Origin: Silene conica | Lineage: Eukaryota; Streptophyta; Magnoliopsida; Caryophyllales; Caryophyllaceae | Reading direction: 5' to 3' | Assembly (NCBI GenBank): GCA_029255685.2 | Contig: CM055314.2 | Coordinates: 5,660,399 to 5,724,398, forward strand | DNA: 64,000 nt | Shown: positions 62,794 to 64,000 of the stretch, piece after piece | Layout: every line of letters begins with the position of its first letter | Position numbering within the stretch: the first letter of the stretch is position 1 | Program-made: the position numbers and the translations under genes | The notes under the pieces: model-generated | The model's database searches: none | Told to the model about the DNA's origin: nothing | What the model saw: the letters and a program-made list of their open reading frames with translations, nothing else

Positions 62794-63790
62794 ATTGTCT
62801 ATTTTAAATCGTATGCAAAGTTTTAACACCTTGACTCATTTTTATATGGAATTTAGGTACTATGGTGCGTATATTATGAATTTTTATCCCGGGACCTTGT
62901 CGGCCTAAAAAAACGTGGATAATAAACCTTCAAAATCGGCTATTTCTGATCATATTAGAACTCGGGAGATTTTTTCTGAATCCTTATCTATAGACTCATT
63001 ATATCATGACCTTATCTATAAGCGCGCTCATTATATCCTTCAATAAATATTGGATACTCGGATTTTTCACAAAACAACGTAGAATAAAGTATAAACCTTA
63101 TTTTGTCTATTTCAAATACAACCTTTAAAATAATCTTATGGCTTTTAAGTGTGTGTAATTTTAACCGTATGATAATTTTAACACCCTGGATTTTTTTTAT
63201 AAGCTATTAAGGTATTATGGTGCGAATTTTGAGATTTTTTATCACGAGACATTGTCGGTCTAGCTAAAAAACATTGATAAATAACCTTTAAAATCGGCTA
63301 ATTTTGGTCACTTTAGAACCCTAAAGATTTTTTCTAAATCCCTGTCTATAGACTCATTATATCATATAATAAATATTGGATGGTCGTATTTTTCACAAAA
63401 TAATATAAAATAAGCTAAGTATAAAACTTATTTTGTCTAATTTAAACACGACTTTTAAAATAATCTTAGGGCCTTTAAATGTTTTTATTTTAAACCGTAT
63501 GTCAATTTTAATATCTTTAGTCATTTTTATATAGGATTAAGGTACAATGGTGTGAATTTCGTGAATTTTTATCTCGAAAGCTTGTCGGCCTAAAAAACGT
63601 GGATAATAACCTTTAAAATCGAATATTTCTGGTCTTTTGAGAACACAAAAGATTTTTTTTCGAATCATTGTATAAAACTTATGTTGTCTATTCCAACACG
63701 CCCTTTAAAATAATCTTATGACCACTAAATGTGTTTAATTTAAATCGTATAACAACATTAACACCTTCAGTCATTTTTATATGATATTAA
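62794..63790. repeat. Tandem repeat of about 330-355 bp
   Basis: The marker AAAYCGTATG recurs at about 62808, 63165, 63494 and (as AAATCGTATA) 63745. Other shared words are CATTTTTATATGG, TTGTCGGCCTAAAAAACGTGGATAATA and TTAAAATAATCTTATGG. The last unit is shorter because of a deletion. Monomers are diverged. It is not the same family as the 305-bp repeat. Confidence 0.6.
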
Positions 63791-64000
63791 ATATTGGATC
63801 CACCCCTTTTAATTTAAGACGGATATTTTCATTTTAAATAAGAAAATTTTGTTAGACCGGAGAGTAGGAGATATAAGTATATATAACAACCCATAAATTG
63901 AATAAATAGATAACAATCTTCCTAGAGAAGGTAATGAATAATTATCTTCTCATTATTGTATCTTCATAATCAATATAGAATACAATAACCTAATTCGCAA

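Overview
This is an AT-rich plant nuclear window packed with nested transposons. Its main content is a cluster of very small two-exon genes, too short for ordinary ORF calling, that I read as precursors of ribosomally made cyclic peptides (orbitides) of the Caryophyllaceae type. I recognise them by a leader ending LDNLKP/LDNLNP plus one residue, a short hydrophobic core ending in Pro, and a C-terminal tail of the form (D/E)xxNASxPV. That tail closely resembles the presegetalin tail of Saponaria/Vaccaria (…ENASAPV), and the MAxS…LKP leader resembles the segetalin F/J precursors; both comparisons are from memory. A plant of the pink family is therefore the best guess for the source.
Layout. A segment of about 17.6 kb is present three times in direct orientation: unit 1 (about 624-18110), unit 2 (about 20049-37655) and unit 3 (about 37661-51449, shorter because it lacks a 4.5-kb transposon). 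Each unit carries four precursor genes on the minus strand, called A, B, C and D here from left to right. A fifth, diverged gene (E) lies alone at 54896-56512. This gives 13 loci: 12 look intact, and A of unit 1 is broken by an LTR retrotransposon inserted in the codons of its recognition tail. The predicted cores are LFIIIIIFP (A and C), ILFFLHLP (B), ILILITFP or ILILITFPP (D) and FLVIGFIVYP or FLVIGFIVYPP (E).
In every gene, exon 1 encodes leader, core and the first two to three tail residues ending in Gln. A phase-0 intron follows, and exon 2 is exactly 13 codons (12 residues plus stop) carrying the processing tail. By analogy with segetalin biosynthesis, an oligopeptidase (OLP1) would remove the leader and a prolyl-oligopeptidase-like cyclase (PCY1) would remove the tail and close the ring. 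Neither enzyme is encoded here. All five gene types have a TATA box about 95-115 bp upstream of the ATG.
Between the genes lie Helitrons, a CACTA element (units 1 and 2) that carries a captured tRNase Z exon and two LINE zinc-knuckle fragments, a roughly 305-bp tandem repeat, MITEs, and a retroposon that contains the right duplication breakpoint. Outside the units there is a RING-H2 gene (18535-19305), a MULE-type MITE, a TRIM-like element, a hAT-like insertion inside the intron of gene E, a minus-strand Helitron, a frameshifted 5'-truncated LINE (about 59998-62793) and a terminal tandem repeat.
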